Positions 9,301-17,903 are shown, numbered from the stretch's first letter. The stretch: 64,000 nt of DNA from Rufibacter roseolus (GCF_017916365.1 NZ_JAFMSU010000003.1:992001-1056000); one strand, 5' to 3'. Made by a program: numbers and translations. Notes: generated by a model not told the origin, from the sequence alone.

Positions 9301-9558
9301 TATGGCTGGTCTCCTTACGGCGTAGGTGATTTCTTCCTGCAAGACGCCTGGTTTATCCGGTTACAGAACGTATCGCTGGCCTACACCCTGCCCTCTAAAT
9401 GGACCGGAAAAGTATTCTCCAGAGCCTCTATCCACGTGGCGGCGCAGAACCTGTTCGTGATCACGCCTTATGACGGCGTAGACCCAGAGACCGATGCCTA
9501 CACCGCGGCTTACCCTAACGTGAAAACCTTCACCACCGGTATCAACCTGACTTTCTAA
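6394..9558 (+). CDS. susC: SusC/RagA-family TonB-dependent glycan transporter
   Basis: Outer-membrane 22-stranded barrel that imports oligosaccharides with TonB energy, of 1054 residues. The chosen ATG at 6394 gives MKKMVQRFLKLTFLMLLPVL, a normal signal peptide; the upstream frame lacks one. Order: signal peptide (1-24), carboxypeptidase D-like regulatory domain (RTVTGTVTAKEDGQALAGVSV to about 100), SusC signature and plug (DEVVVVGYGTQKKRDLTGAIS at about 108-127), then the barrel ending in GINLTF with a terminal aromatic residue. It is first in the rightward operon and its stop overlaps an upstream in-frame ATG of susD. The partner genes and the adjacent amino-sugar enzymes suggest a hexosamine-containing ligand. 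Confidence 0.96.
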   Translation: MKKMVQRFLKLTFLMLLPVLQVMAQGRTVTGTVTAKEDGQALAGVSVVVKGTTTGTTTDPNGTYSIQVPDQGATLVFSFIGLLSQEVAVQNQSTLNIQMAQDRKALDEVVVVGYGTQKKRDLTGAISSVKAEDLVVNSGAASIGHMLKGKAAGLMIRENSAQPGGGLDILIRGAGSINASNAPLIVVDGFPISDLQQPGSGGRYQAGTQSILNSFNPNDIESVEVLKDASATSIYGARAANGVILITTKRGKSGKAEVQYSNTFSLQQYNNPFEVLPLNEWMQVRNEAAWERWNFDNNVIPYGTRTLEEAQADPVNGPFRRLYTQNAINNVGRGTDWIGLVTRDGSVQQHNLSLTGGTESTRFLLSGNYYKHNGVIKNSGIERFTVRANVDQDVNKYIKFGLNLTASRINNDNSQLGGDQYENSGIIRAAMQMGPHIKPIDENGNYPINPLLALQPNPYSLLTISDEGRIERMLLNSFVDIIPIPDLTIRLKGGMDRGLTKRWNYLPKTTIHGALEFGRASIAEIDKNEYLMEATASYAKTFATDHRITLLAGVSQQNFYNDYNNVGNTNFISDAFLWNNLGAGTSTKTVGSSRSENVLASYFGRLNYTLKDRYLLTLTVRTDGASVFARNNKWGTFPSVAVGWNVAEEPFFGSLANVVSQFKLRASYGQTGNASIGSNAFAAYYAYPAWLSGEDAQLIGVSLSRLENPDLKWETTTEANFGLDFSLFNGRIDGSLEVYNRVISDLLFAKPINSYHPINTVMANVGETQSKGFELTVSTRNFQRNDFEWRSIFTFSKFKNNWKERTPDWKPAVYESADDPIRAIYARLSDGIMQVGEEVPSQPELKPGMIKIKDIDGYVRDANGNPVVDENGRFLRTGAPDGRIDDADTKLLGTSDPSLIVGMTNIFTYKGFSLNFDFNGMFGRKMADPNFTTYGVSADGVYTFGYNALSSVKNRWTPENPSTTQPSSFYGWSPYGVGDFFLQDAWFIRLQNVSLAYTLPSKWTGKVFSRASIHVAAQNLFVITPYDGVDPETDAYTAAYPNVKTFTTGINLTF

Positions 9559-9587
9559 TGAACCTGCATCACTTAACATATAAGACC

Positions 9588-11051
9588 ATGCGCAAAGTAT
9601 TCCTGTCTCTTGCATTTCTCCTCCTGCTGGGCAGTTGCACAGATGATCTAGAGTCCATTGATTATTCTGAGATAAACCCCAGCATTTTCCCGCAGTCTGA
9701 GGCTGACGTGGAAGCCATGGTGATGGCCTGCTATTATCCCTTGCGGGGCTCCTGGGGCAACGGTATCCATACCACCTCAGAGAACGGCATCATGTTCATC
9801 AACGACGCCACCACTGAGATCCTCAACGGAAACTTCGGCTCGCAGATGTTGGCCTCCCTCCACAACTACAAACCCACCGACGAAGGTATTACCCGCTTCT
9901 ACGATCTCTTCTACAACAAAATCAGTCTGATGACCTTGACCATTGATCTGATCAGCAAGGCCCAGGTGAGCGAGTCGGTGAAGAAAAAAGCGATTGCTGA
10001 AATCCGGGCTGCCAGGGGCTTGTTGGCCTACGAGCTTTTTGACATGTACGGTCCGTTGGTGATTGCGCCGCTGGAGGTACTGCAAAGCCCATTGACAGAA
10101 ACCCCATTGGCCCGTTTGTCACACCAGGAAACCGTAGCCTTCATTGAAGCCGACCTGGTAGCCGCCGCCGAAGACCTGCCCCACCCGGCCCAAGCCGAGT
10201 ACGGCCGTTTTAGCAAGGGTTTGGCAAAAATGGTGCAAATACGCCTGAACCTGCACGAGAAAAACTGGAGCAAGGTGGTAGAGTTATCCAATGAGATCAT
10301 CAATTACGGCTACTACACCCTTACTCAGGATTACGAGAGCATGTGGGATCTGGAAGGCGCCAAAAACAGCAAGGAAGTGATCTGGGCCATTCCCTGCGAT
10401 TACGAAGGCACTAGCGAAAACCAGTGGCAACTGATGGTACTGCCCTCCAACTACCCGGTAAAAGGCGGCTGGGGCACCATCCAGAGCACCTGGTGGTTCT
10501 ATGACACCTTTGAGGAAGGCGATGAGCGTAAAACCATGCTGATTTCCGAGTACACCGGCACCGATGGCAACACCTATAACCGCGCCAACCCAGGTACGGT
10601 CATGAACATGGGCCCTATCCCGCTGAAGATTAACCCAGACAACGCCAGAACCACCGCCCTTACTACCGTGGATATCATCGTCTACCGCTACGCGGATGTG
10701 CTCTTGTCTAAAGCCGAGGCCCTGGCCAATGCCGCTGGAACTCCTTCTGCTGAGGCCATGGAGCTGGTGAACGTCATCCGGAGAAGAGCCGATCTGCAAG
10801 ACAAAAACCTGGCCGACTACAGCTCCTTGGCCGCTTTCAATGATCTTATCCTTACCGAGAGAAGCCACGAATACTGGTGCGAAAACGGCCAGTACCGCTC
10901 TGATCTTATCCGCCACGGCAAGTTCGTGGAGCGGGCCCGGGAGGTGAAAGGCTCAACCTATACAGATGAAAACAAAGCTCTCTATCCCTTCTCTCTCAGA
11001 ACTGTGAGCGAAGGAAAAGGGAAATTCATCCAGAACCCTGGCTACTTCTAA
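9588..11051 (+). CDS. susD: SusD/RagB-family glycan-binding lipoprotein
   Basis: Surface lipoprotein of 487 residues that caps the SusC barrel and binds glycan. The ATG at 9588 gives MRKVFLSLAFLLLLGSC, a lipoprotein signal with Cys17 as the lipidated residue followed by acidic residues (TDDLE), which fits surface export. Family features include KKAIAEIRAARGLLAYELFDMYGPLVIAPLEV and the C-terminal SusD domain with VDIIVYRYADVLLSKAEALA and ending NPGYF. An in-frame ATG at 9558 overlaps the susC stop but would put ten residues before the signal peptide. It lies 29 bp after susC. Confidence 0.95.
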   Translation: MRKVFLSLAFLLLLGSCTDDLESIDYSEINPSIFPQSEADVEAMVMACYYPLRGSWGNGIHTTSENGIMFINDATTEILNGNFGSQMLASLHNYKPTDEGITRFYDLFYNKISLMTLTIDLISKAQVSESVKKKAIAEIRAARGLLAYELFDMYGPLVIAPLEVLQSPLTETPLARLSHQETVAFIEADLVAAAEDLPHPAQAEYGRFSKGLAKMVQIRLNLHEKNWSKVVELSNEIINYGYYTLTQDYESMWDLEGAKNSKEVIWAIPCDYEGTSENQWQLMVLPSNYPVKGGWGTIQSTWWFYDTFEEGDERKTMLISEYTGTDGNTYNRANPGTVMNMGPIPLKINPDNARTTALTTVDIIVYRYADVLLSKAEALANAAGTPSAEAMELVNVIRRRADLQDKNLADYSSLAAFNDLILTERSHEYWCENGQYRSDLIRHGKFVERAREVKGSTYTDENKALYPFSLRTVSEGKGKFIQNPGYF

Positions 11052-11183
11052 TAGCTCCGGCGGGAGCGGCAAATAATTGGTTGCTGCTCCCGCCAACAGG
11101 GTTTCCTTTTGCCGGAAATCCTCCACCGCATGTAAGAAGTAACCTACCATCACTACAAGTTTCAACCGAGAGAATTGCCTCCA

Positions 11184-12557
11184 ATGAAAGGAAAGCTGCT
11201 TACCGTCATCATCCTGAACCTGTTGCTCACCTGTATCTCCGCCTGCTCAGGTAGCGGCGAGGAACCGGGGCCGGAGCCCGAGGTAAAGCCTAATCTCACC
11301 TATGCCCTGTCTAATGAGATTTTCTCCAACCCAGAACGGGGCTTCATGCGGCTGTTCCCGGTTTACGCCGAAGGCAATCCGCTGAACTCCAGCACGCTCA
11401 GTTCTCTCAGAAACAACCACATCACGCTCATCCAAAGGGTCTATTACCTGGAGAAGTTCAAAGCCGCCCCGCTCAGTCCAGCCCAGCTCTCTTTGATCCA
11501 AACCGATATGAACCTGATCAGGCAAGCCGGGTTGAAGTGCGTGCTTCGGTTTGCCTACACAGACCAGATGAACGGCACAGATGCCCCATTGGCCACCATT
11601 GAACAGCACCTGGACCAGCTGAAACCCGCGTTTGAGGCCAACAAAGACGTGATTGCGTTTGTACAGGCGGGTTTCATAGGTCCCTGGGGCGAGTGGCACA
11701 ACTCCACCAATGGCCTGAACACCACCGAAAACGAAAAAAAGGTCCTCTTCAAGTTACTGGATGTGCTGCCCACCGCATTGATGGTGCAAGTAAGGACCCC
11801 GGCCAAAAAACAGCAGATCTTCGGGACCACCAACCCTTTGAGCAAAGAGGTGGCTTACACAACTGAGAAGATTGCCCGGGTGGGCCATCACAACGACTGC
11901 TTTATGTCTGGTGGCACAAACTACGGCACCTACACCAACATCCAGACGGAGAAAACCTACATCAGCAACGAGGCTTTGTACGTGCCCACCGGAGGCGAAA
12001 CCTGCCCTCCGCAGGCCGGCTACAACCCTAACTGCACCGAAGGCCGCACCGAGATGCAGCTTCTGAAATGGACTTACCTGAACCTGGACTATTACCAACC
12101 CACCCTCAACGCGTGGCGGAATTCGGGCTGTTTTGATGAATTCCAGCGCAATCTGGGTTACCGGCTGGCCCTGGTAGATGCCACTTTGGCGGCCCAGGTG
12201 GGCACCAACCAAGCCTACAAACTAGAAATTAACCTCACAAACAAAGGATACGCCCCGCTCTATAGCCAGAAGAACACCTGGCTGGTGCTCATAAACAAAG
12301 CCTCGGGCGCGCTTCATCAGGTACCGGTGCCTGTGGACCTTCGCGAAGTAAAACCCGGCACTACCTACAAGATGAACCAAAATGTGAGCCTGACGGGTAT
12401 TCCGGCCGGCGACTATGACCTGTTCCTCAAGATCACGGATAAGGCGGATGCCCTGAAAGACCGTCCGGAATACAGCGTGAGACTAGCCAATACCGATGTC
12501 TGGGTTCCGGATTCCGGCCTGAATAGCTTGAAACACCAATTGAAAGTAGGGAACTAA
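11184..12557 (+). CDS. DUF4874/DUF4832 lipoprotein, first paralogue
   Basis: Predicted surface or periplasmic lipoprotein of 457 residues; the ATG at 11184 gives MKGKLLTVIILNLLLTCISAC with a lipobox Cys. The N-terminal part matches DUF4874 (FSNPERGFMR, LKCVLRFAYTDQ, FVQAGFIGPWGEWHNS, LMVQVRTPAKKQ) and the C-terminal part DUF4832 (RVGHHNDCFMSGG, GGETC, NLGYRLALVDATL, YSVRLANTDVW). The first part looks like a TIM-barrel glycosidase core and the second like a beta-sandwich. The Glu in GPWGEWH, also present in the paralogue, is a plausible catalytic residue; that is inference. It is third in the susC operon. A polysaccharide-cleaving role fits, but the activity is not established here. Confidence 0.85.
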   Translation: MKGKLLTVIILNLLLTCISACSGSGEEPGPEPEVKPNLTYALSNEIFSNPERGFMRLFPVYAEGNPLNSSTLSSLRNNHITLIQRVYYLEKFKAAPLSPAQLSLIQTDMNLIRQAGLKCVLRFAYTDQMNGTDAPLATIEQHLDQLKPAFEANKDVIAFVQAGFIGPWGEWHNSTNGLNTTENEKKVLFKLLDVLPTALMVQVRTPAKKQQIFGTTNPLSKEVAYTTEKIARVGHHNDCFMSGGTNYGTYTNIQTEKTYISNEALYVPTGGETCPPQAGYNPNCTEGRTEMQLLKWTYLNLDYYQPTLNAWRNSGCFDEFQRNLGYRLALVDATLAAQVGTNQAYKLEINLTNKGYAPLYSQKNTWLVLINKASGALHQVPVPVDLREVKPGTTYKMNQNVSLTGIPAGDYDLFLKITDKADALKDRPEYSVRLANTDVWVPDSGLNSLKHQLKVGN

Positions 12558-12596
12558 CCCCTGCGCAGAACAGAACTTACTTAAAGCTCCAGAGAC

Positions 12597-13466
12597 ATGA
12601 AAAACAAACTCTTACTTTTCTTTGGCTTAAGCTTCCTGCTGGTGGCCACCTTTTCCTGCGAGGAAGACGATGAAGGTTCCGGCACCAAGGCCGTCTTCAG
12701 CTACGTAACCGATGGTTTCGTGGTCAATTTCACCGATTTCTCCCAGAACGCCGCTGAATATCTCTGGGATTTCGGGGATGACAGTGAGACCTCTACCCAG
12801 TCAAACCCCACGCACGTTTACGGCAAGAAAGGCGACTACCTGGTGACTTTGACCGTTAAAAACAACGGCGAGACCAGCACCTTCCAGGACTCGGTGTACG
12901 TTTTAGGGCCGAATATTAAAATAGACGGCGATTTCACCGATTGGGAGCACGTTCCCTACACCCACACCAATGACGAAGGCACCGGCGGTACGCTGCTGGC
13001 CGTGAAAACCTTCGCCTCCGCCGGCGCCCTGAACTTCTACCTGGAAGGCACCCAGGACTTCAACCTGGCCGTGATAGACCTGTACCTTGATGCTGACAAC
13101 AACCCCGAAACCGGCTTGAAATCCTGGATGTATCCTGCCGGCTCCGGCGCCGATTTCCTTCTGGAAGGCAATTACAATCCGGGCACTCCGGCAGAGTCGG
13201 CAGGCAGCATGTTTGCCCACGTGGGGCCTGGCAATGACTGGGCCTGGAACGAAGTAGCCTCCTTTGGCCAGGCCGTGCAGTTCTCGGCCATGAAAACCGT
13301 GGGTGGCAAGAAAGTACTGGAGTTCGCCGTCAAGCGCGAAGGCCTGGGCAACATGAAAAAATTCGTCAACTTCGCCATTGTGGAGAGCACCGCAGGCTGG
13401 GCCGAGATCGGTAACCTGCCTTACAACAAGCAGCCTACCTCCAAGTTCGCCACCATAGAACTGTAG
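12597..13466 (+). CDS. PKD-domain lipoprotein with CBM9/DOMON-like C-terminus
   Basis: Lipoprotein of 289 residues: the signal MKNKLLLFFGLSFLLVATFSC has a lipobox Cys followed by EEDDE, a surface-export type signal. Residues 30-100 form a PKD domain (AEYLWDFGDDSETSTQSNPTHVYGKKGDYLVTLTVKN). Residues 105-285 begin IKIDGDFTDWEHVPY and contain LYLDADNNPETGLKSW, as in CBM9/DOMON-like sugar-binding domains. It has the layout of a SusE/F-like or other surface glycan-binding protein. It lies 39 bp after the first DUF4832 gene and is very probably cotranscribed with it. Ligand unknown; a hexosamine glycan is inferred from the locus. Confidence 0.8.
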   Translation: MKNKLLLFFGLSFLLVATFSCEEDDEGSGTKAVFSYVTDGFVVNFTDFSQNAAEYLWDFGDDSETSTQSNPTHVYGKKGDYLVTLTVKNNGETSTFQDSVYVLGPNIKIDGDFTDWEHVPYTHTNDEGTGGTLLAVKTFASAGALNFYLEGTQDFNLAVIDLYLDADNNPETGLKSWMYPAGSGADFLLEGNYNPGTPAESAGSMFAHVGPGNDWAWNEVASFGQAVQFSAMKTVGGKKVLEFAVKREGLGNMKKFVNFAIVESTAGWAEIGNLPYNKQPTSKFATIEL

Positions 13467-13472
13467 ACCTCC

Positions 13473-13514
13473 AGTGTTTGGGGCCTGTTTTGCGGAAAAC
13501 AGGCCCCAAACACT
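13473..13514. repeat. 36-bp intergenic palindrome, perfect copy
   Basis: Two 19-bp arms (AGTGTTTGGGGCCTGTTTT and its complement) pair perfectly around the loop GCGG. It starts 6 bp after the stop of the PKD lipoprotein, so it can act as a hairpin within the operon before the second DUF4832 gene. Confidence 0.92.
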
Positions 13515-13614
13515 TTGAAGTAATTCAACACTTATTTGCTTCCATTGGACCAGAACAAAAAATTGAGTTACTGTTTCAGCGCCTCTATCCGTTCCACCCA
13601 GTCTCCCCTACTTC

Positions 13615-15150
13615 ATGCCAAACAAACAAACGATCCTTCCTATCCGGAAAACCAGTTGTATTTTGGGCCTTCTCCTCGCGCAGCTGTTTATTGCGACTTT
13701 CGGCCAGGCCCAGACCAAAATTACCTATACAGAGAGTACCGAGGATTTCGCTAATCCGGAACGGGGCTTTTACCTGGCCTCCGGTGGAAAGCCAGGCTCT
13801 TTATCTGCCGAGGAACTGACCAAACTAAGAAACTTGCCGGCCAATCAGAACATCACGCCCAGCGCCAAGTACTCGGCTAGAGTAACATTGTTGTACCGCG
13901 GCTACCTACTCTCAGATTTCAAGACCAAGCCCATCAGCGAAGAATTTCTGCAGTTGATCCGACGGGATATGGACGCCACCCGGAAAGCCGGCCTTAAAAT
14001 GATTTTGCGGTTTGCCTACACTAATGACACCAAAGCCGGCGACTGCAAAGATGACTACAAGATTTGTCCGCCCTACGGCGATGCTTCCAAGCCCATCGTC
14101 CTGCAACACATCTCGCAGCTAAAGCCCATTCTCCAGGAGAACGCCGATGTGATTGCCGTCATGCAGCAGGGTTTCATTGGCATCTGGGGCGAGAACTACT
14201 TCACCGATTATTTCGGGGACGCTTCCAACAACGGCCAAGGCGTCATCAATGACAGCAGCTGGCTCAACCGCAATGAAGTGACCAAAGCCCTCCTAAACGC
14301 ATTGCCCAAAAACCGGATGGTGCAGGTGAGAACGCCCCAGATGAAGCAGCGGTTTGTCTACGGCCCTCAAGCGCCGGTAACCTCTAGCCCCACCTCTGAG
14401 CAGGAAGCCTTCACCCACGAGGACCGCGCCCGCGTAGGGCTGCACAATGATTGTTTCCTGGCCAGTGAAGACGATTACGGCACCTTTGCTGACTACGGCA
14501 ACTCTTCCACCAAGCGGGGCCCGGCCAATGAAGTCATGCGCAAATACTTTGAGGCCGAGAGCAAGTACGTAGCCGTGGGTGGTGAAACCTGCGACAATGC
14601 CTTCAGCCCGCAGAACGACTGCGCCCCCGCCGGACACGCCGAGCAGGAAATGGCCGCCATGCACTACAGCTACCTCAACAGCTCCTACAACAACCAGGTG
14701 AACAATGACTGGGTCACCGGCGGCTGCATGGACAACATCAAACGCCGGCTAGGCTATAGGTTCACCCTGAGATCAGCCACCTTGCCCGTGAAAGTCAAGA
14801 AAGGGAAAGCCCTGTCCATCGCGTTGAACCTGGAGAACACCGGCTTCGCCTCCCCTTACAACCCGCGCCCGGTACAACTGGTCCTCCGGAACAAAAAGTC
14901 CGGTCAACTGCATGTTCTGCCCCTCACCACCGAAATCCGGAAATGGTTTCCCGGCCAGGTCACTGTCTCCCAGGAACTGACCCTTCCTGCTTCCTTAGCT
15001 AAAGGCGAGTATGACGTGCTGCTCAACTTCCCGGATTCCTACGAAAGCCTCTCCAAACGCCCGGAATACAGCATCCGGCTCGCCAACAACGATGTCTGGG
15101 AAGAGACCACCGGCTTCAACCGTTTGAACCACACCATCAAGGTGAATTAG
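13615..15150 (+). CDS. DUF4874/DUF4832 exported protein, second paralogue
   Basis: Exported protein of 511 residues with a signal peptide ending near FGQAQ and no lipobox, so probably periplasmic or secreted. It shares with the first paralogue the blocks NPERGFY, LKMILRFAYT, MQQGFIGIWGENYF, MVQVRTPQMKQ, RVGLHNDCF, GGETC, RLGYRFTLRSATL and RPEYSIRLANNDVW. It has insertions of about 10-30 residues, including a Cys-containing loop (AGDCKDDYKICPPYGD). It lies 148 bp after the PKD gene with a palindrome between. Two paralogues with different export signals suggest cleavage at the surface and then inside the periplasm. This is inference from layout only. Confidence 0.85.
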   Translation: MPNKQTILPIRKTSCILGLLLAQLFIATFGQAQTKITYTESTEDFANPERGFYLASGGKPGSLSAEELTKLRNLPANQNITPSAKYSARVTLLYRGYLLSDFKTKPISEEFLQLIRRDMDATRKAGLKMILRFAYTNDTKAGDCKDDYKICPPYGDASKPIVLQHISQLKPILQENADVIAVMQQGFIGIWGENYFTDYFGDASNNGQGVINDSSWLNRNEVTKALLNALPKNRMVQVRTPQMKQRFVYGPQAPVTSSPTSEQEAFTHEDRARVGLHNDCFLASEDDYGTFADYGNSSTKRGPANEVMRKYFEAESKYVAVGGETCDNAFSPQNDCAPAGHAEQEMAAMHYSYLNSSYNNQVNNDWVTGGCMDNIKRRLGYRFTLRSATLPVKVKKGKALSIALNLENTGFASPYNPRPVQLVLRNKKSGQLHVLPLTTEIRKWFPGQVTVSQELTLPASLAKGEYDVLLNFPDSYESLSKRPEYSIRLANNDVWEETTGFNRLNHTIKVN

Positions 15151-15166
15151 CCTTCTCCTTTTAACT

Positions 15167-15212
15167 AAAACGTTTGGGGCCTGTTTTCCACAAAACAGGC
15201 CCCAAACGTTTT
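15167..15212. repeat. 36-bp intergenic palindrome, perfect copy
   Basis: Two 21-bp arms (AAAACGTTTGGGGCCTGTTT...) pair perfectly around loop CCAC. It ends in GTTTT and lies 16 bp after the second DUF4832 gene, where it could terminate the susC operon. Confidence 0.92.
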
Positions 15213-15317
15213 ATGTAGTTTTATAAGTGCTTGTTGATTCAGATTCCCAGGAAGTGATCCTTGACACCTTCCGATGGCAATAATGCTTCCCTCTTTCCAA
15301 CTGCGCCCGCTAAAAGC

Positions 15318-15488
15318 AGATTCTCCCCTTGAGGGGAGATAAAGAGGGGTGTTTACGCAGGAGAGCACGCATTCACGCTGTAAAAATCAAGCCTTATACC
15401 CTCCAATGAAGTACCAAAAGACGATCAACAATGCATGGATCGGCAGGTGTAAACACCCCTCTCCGCTCCCCTCAAGGGGAGAATCCAC
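15318..15488. repeat. MITE-like inverted pair built on CTCCCCTTGAGGGGAG
   Basis: The left arm (about 15322-15357) reads ATTCTCCCCTTGAGGGGAG, then GAGGGGTGTTTAC. The right arm (about 15448-15485) is its near complement, about 90 bp away. Each arm also holds its own small palindrome. The outer GTGTTTACACCTGCC module recurs at 56380-56395 next to another CCCCTTGAGGGG. Confidence 0.7.
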
Positions 15489-15549
15489 AATGGTAGGCGC
15501 AGTTGGCTGAATAGAAAAGTACTCTTCAATTTTAGAGTTCACGATCAAC

Positions 15550-15616
15550 AAAAATCCCAGTTCCGTTTCAAGGATGATTTTCTAAAAGCATCCTTGAAAC
15601 GGAACTGGGATTTTTT
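15550..15616. terminator. bidirectional terminator between the susC operon and the GH109 gene
   Basis: A 27-bp stem (left arm 15550-15576, right arm 15589-15616) with a 12-nt AT loop is bounded by A-rich and T-rich ends (TTTTTT at 15611-15616). It lies 15 bp from the GH109 stop and can stop transcription from both sides. Confidence 0.9.
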
Positions 15617-15631
15617 ACCAGATGGTATTTG

Positions 15632-17068
15632 CTAAGCTCTCACATTCGTGGTTCCGCCACCCTGCAGGGTTAATTCCACCGGTTTGTTTTTCTGCCAGGC
15701 GCCAACGGTGAAATCAGGCACGTCGATGGAGTTGGAGCGGTTGGCTACGGACCATTCGCTCAGCGGCGCGACGGAGCTCCAAAGGGCGGCATCGTAAACA
15801 TCTTGGTCCAGTGGCAGGCCGTTGCGGAGGCAATCTACTAAACGCCATTCCATCAGGAAGTCCATGCCGCCGTGGCCGCCAATCTTTTTGGCCATCTCAC
15901 CCAGTTTCTTGATGAGCGGAGGTGTGTACTGTTCTTCCACTTTCTTGAACTGTTCCGGGGAGAGCCAATCTTCGTGGCTGGAAGCGATGCGGGCGGGGTC
16001 AGGCCATTTCTGGGCGATGCCTTTGGTGCCGCTCACCAGATGGATGCGGGAGTATGGGCGCATAGAGGACACATCGTGCTGGATCATGATGGTACGGCCG
16101 CGTTTGGTCCTGATGGTGGTGGTGTTCATGTTGCCCCGGAAATTCATCTTCGCGAACTCCTGGAAGAAACTATCTTTGGCGGCCAACTCCTTCGCTTTAG
16201 GGCCCATGCTGAAATCATTGGAGGACACGGAAGTGAGGTAATCCATTTGGTCGCCGCGATTTATATCCATGACCTGACAGATGGGACCTAGGCCGTGGGT
16301 TGGGTAAAGGCTGCCGTTGCGGCCGTTTTCCCTCAGGCGCCACATGTTATAATAAGCCTCCTCGGTATCGCTGGTTTTAGCGAAGTTCAGATCAATGAGG
16401 TTGTGGATGTAGGCGCCCTCGCCGTGTACCAGCTCCCCGAAGAATCCCTGCCGGGCCATGTTCAAGGTGAGCATCTCGAAGAAGTCATAGCAGCAGTTCT
16501 CCAGCATCATGCAGTGTTTCTTTGTGCGCTCAGAGGTCTCCACCAGTTGCCAGCACTCCTCTAGGGTCTTAGCGGCGGGCACTTCCACAGCCACGTGTTT
16601 GCCGTGTTCCATGGCGTAAACGGCCATGGGCGTGTGCAGGTGCCAGGGCGTGGCGATGTATACCAGATCAATATCGTCGCGGTTACACAGTTCTTTCCAG
16701 GCATCTTCCTTGCCAGAATAGGTCACAGGTTTGTGGATGGAGCCTTCCAGTTTCTTCTGAACGGCGGAAATCCGCTCCGGACGGATGTCACAGAGGGCAT
16801 TGATCTCCACGCCTTCAATGTGGTTCATGCGTACCACCGAGGCCGGTCCGCGCATGCCCAACCCAATGTAGCCCACCCGCACTTTGTCCATTCTGGGCGC
16901 GGCGTACCCGCTCATATTGAAAAGCTGCCGATGGGGTTTCTTAGCTTGGCTTTGGATCTGGGAAAGTGCCCCGGCCGTGGAAGCACAGCCACTGATGAAA
17001 CCGGAACTCACCAGGCCAACGCCGGCCAAACCAGCCAGCTTAAGGAAATCTCTCCTATCATTACTCAT
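15632..17068 (-). CDS. GH109-family NAD-dependent alpha-N-acetylgalactosaminidase
   Basis: Gfo/Idh/MocA-fold glycosidase of 478 residues that cleaves terminal alpha-GalNAc by a redox mechanism with bound NAD. The N-terminus (NDRRDFLKLAGLAGVGLVSSGFISGC) is a twin-arginine signal with a lipobox Cys, so the protein is exported already folded. The Rossmann motif is KVRVGYIGLGMRG. The family signatures are HVAVEVPAAKTLEECW, MLENCCYDFFEMLTLNMARQGFFGELVHGEG and YPTHGLGPICQVMDINRGDQMDYLTSVSS. The last is closely typical of GH109 rather than of other oxidoreductases. It is the last gene of the nagB operon and points to GalNAc in the substrate. Confidence 0.88.
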   Translation of the reverse strand: MSNDRRDFLKLAGLAGVGLVSSGFISGCASTAGALSQIQSQAKKPHRQLFNMSGYAAPRMDKVRVGYIGLGMRGPASVVRMNHIEGVEINALCDIRPERISAVQKKLEGSIHKPVTYSGKEDAWKELCNRDDIDLVYIATPWHLHTPMAVYAMEHGKHVAVEVPAAKTLEECWQLVETSERTKKHCMMLENCCYDFFEMLTLNMARQGFFGELVHGEGAYIHNLIDLNFAKTSDTEEAYYNMWRLRENGRNGSLYPTHGLGPICQVMDINRGDQMDYLTSVSSNDFSMGPKAKELAAKDSFFQEFAKMNFRGNMNTTTIRTKRGRTIMIQHDVSSMRPYSRIHLVSGTKGIAQKWPDPARIASSHEDWLSPEQFKKVEEQYTPPLIKKLGEMAKKIGGHGGMDFLMEWRLVDCLRNGLPLDQDVYDAALWSSVAPLSEWSVANRSNSIDVPDFTVGAWQKNKPVELTLQGGGTTNVRA

Positions 17069-17173
17069 AGATGTTGCTTTATGGGGTTAAAGAGCTAAGC
17101 TTCGTTCAGAGAAAATCAGGGCACCCAAGGCGCCCGAGGAAAGGTTAAATCCGTTTTGGGCGGCCTCAGGATC

Positions 17174-17206
17174 TTAGGGCTGTTTACTCAAAATCAGGTT
17201 AAAAAT
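17174..17206. repeat. degenerate 36-bp palindrome
   Basis: TTAGGGCTGTTT and AAATCAGGTTAAAAAT retain the family pattern with mismatched arms. It lies in the 183-bp gap between the CBM9-like and GH109 genes. Confidence 0.45.
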
Positions 17207-17251
17207 GAGTGAGCATCTCGCCTGCTCAAGGACCAGTTTCTCCATAGGTGC

Positions 17252-17896
17252 CTACAGAAACTGCAGTTCCCCGAAGTACTCGGGCAGGTGGAAGTTGGGC
17301 GAGGCAGCCTTAATGGTGTTCCAGGTCAGGTAATGGGGCTTGGGCAAGTCATCGCCACACTTGTAGAAGTTCACTTTACAGGTCTGCTCGTTTAAAGAAG
17401 TAAACCCATGGAAGCAGAAAACCTCCACCGGTATCACCAGCGTCAATTCCCACTTCACGGCAGCATTGGGCAGCTCTCCCACTGAGAGCTGCGCGTAGCG
17501 TTTTATTTCCCTGATGACGGCCTCGGAAAGGAACCGGCGGTTTTCCTTGCCGGCCCCATAGGCCATGAGGCAGGAACCTAGGCTGTTGAATTCCAAGTTG
17601 TAATAGGCTCTCTCGTCATTGAAGGCGATGAACAGCTCCACGCAGCTGTCGCGGTACACGGGGTCGTTGGTTTTGCGGAACACCGCCCTGATGGCGTCCT
17701 CCTCCACGTAGAACTTCACAAAAAAGCAGTCGTTGCTATGGGCCACCGCGAAAGACACCGATGGTTTATAGGGGTAATCGGGCCAGGGCGCAGTATTAAT
17801 GGCATGCTTCTCCAGCTGGTCCAGTTGTTCTGAGACTTCCTCCAAAGGAGATTCCCGGTCTAACCGGAACAATAGCGGCACGTCTAATTGCTTCAT
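17252..17896 (-). CDS. CBM9-like domain protein
   Basis: Protein of 214 residues from the ATG at 17894-17896; a longer frame would overlap the preceding gene. There is no signal peptide, so it is probably cytoplasmic. It resembles single-domain carbohydrate-binding family 9-like proteins: INTAPWPDYPYKPSVSFAVAHSNDCFFVKFYVEED, DPVYRDSCVELFIAF, YNLEFNSLGSCLMAYG. Many such proteins in Bacteroidota sit in glycan loci without a known role. It begins 7 bp after the NahK-like gene, so it is coexpressed with the kinase. A sugar-sensing or sugar-binding role is inference. Confidence 0.75.
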   Translation of the reverse strand: MKQLDVPLLFRLDRESPLEEVSEQLDQLEKHAINTAPWPDYPYKPSVSFAVAHSNDCFFVKFYVEEDAIRAVFRKTNDPVYRDSCVELFIAFNDERAYYNLEFNSLGSCLMAYGAGKENRRFLSEAVIREIKRYAQLSVGELPNAAVKWELTLVIPVEVFCFHGFTSLNEQTCKVNFYKCGDDLPKPHYLTWNTIKAASPNFHLPEYFGELQFL

Positions 17897-17903
17897 AAGG
17901 GCT

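Larger units (their letters stand above)
15151..15631. other. convergent intergenic region with three inverted-repeat structures
   Basis: The gap between the rightward susC operon and the leftward GH109 gene holds a perfect 36-bp-family palindrome (15167-15212), a MITE-like inverted pair (15318-15488) and a long terminator hairpin (15550-15616). No gene was seen. Confidence 0.75.
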
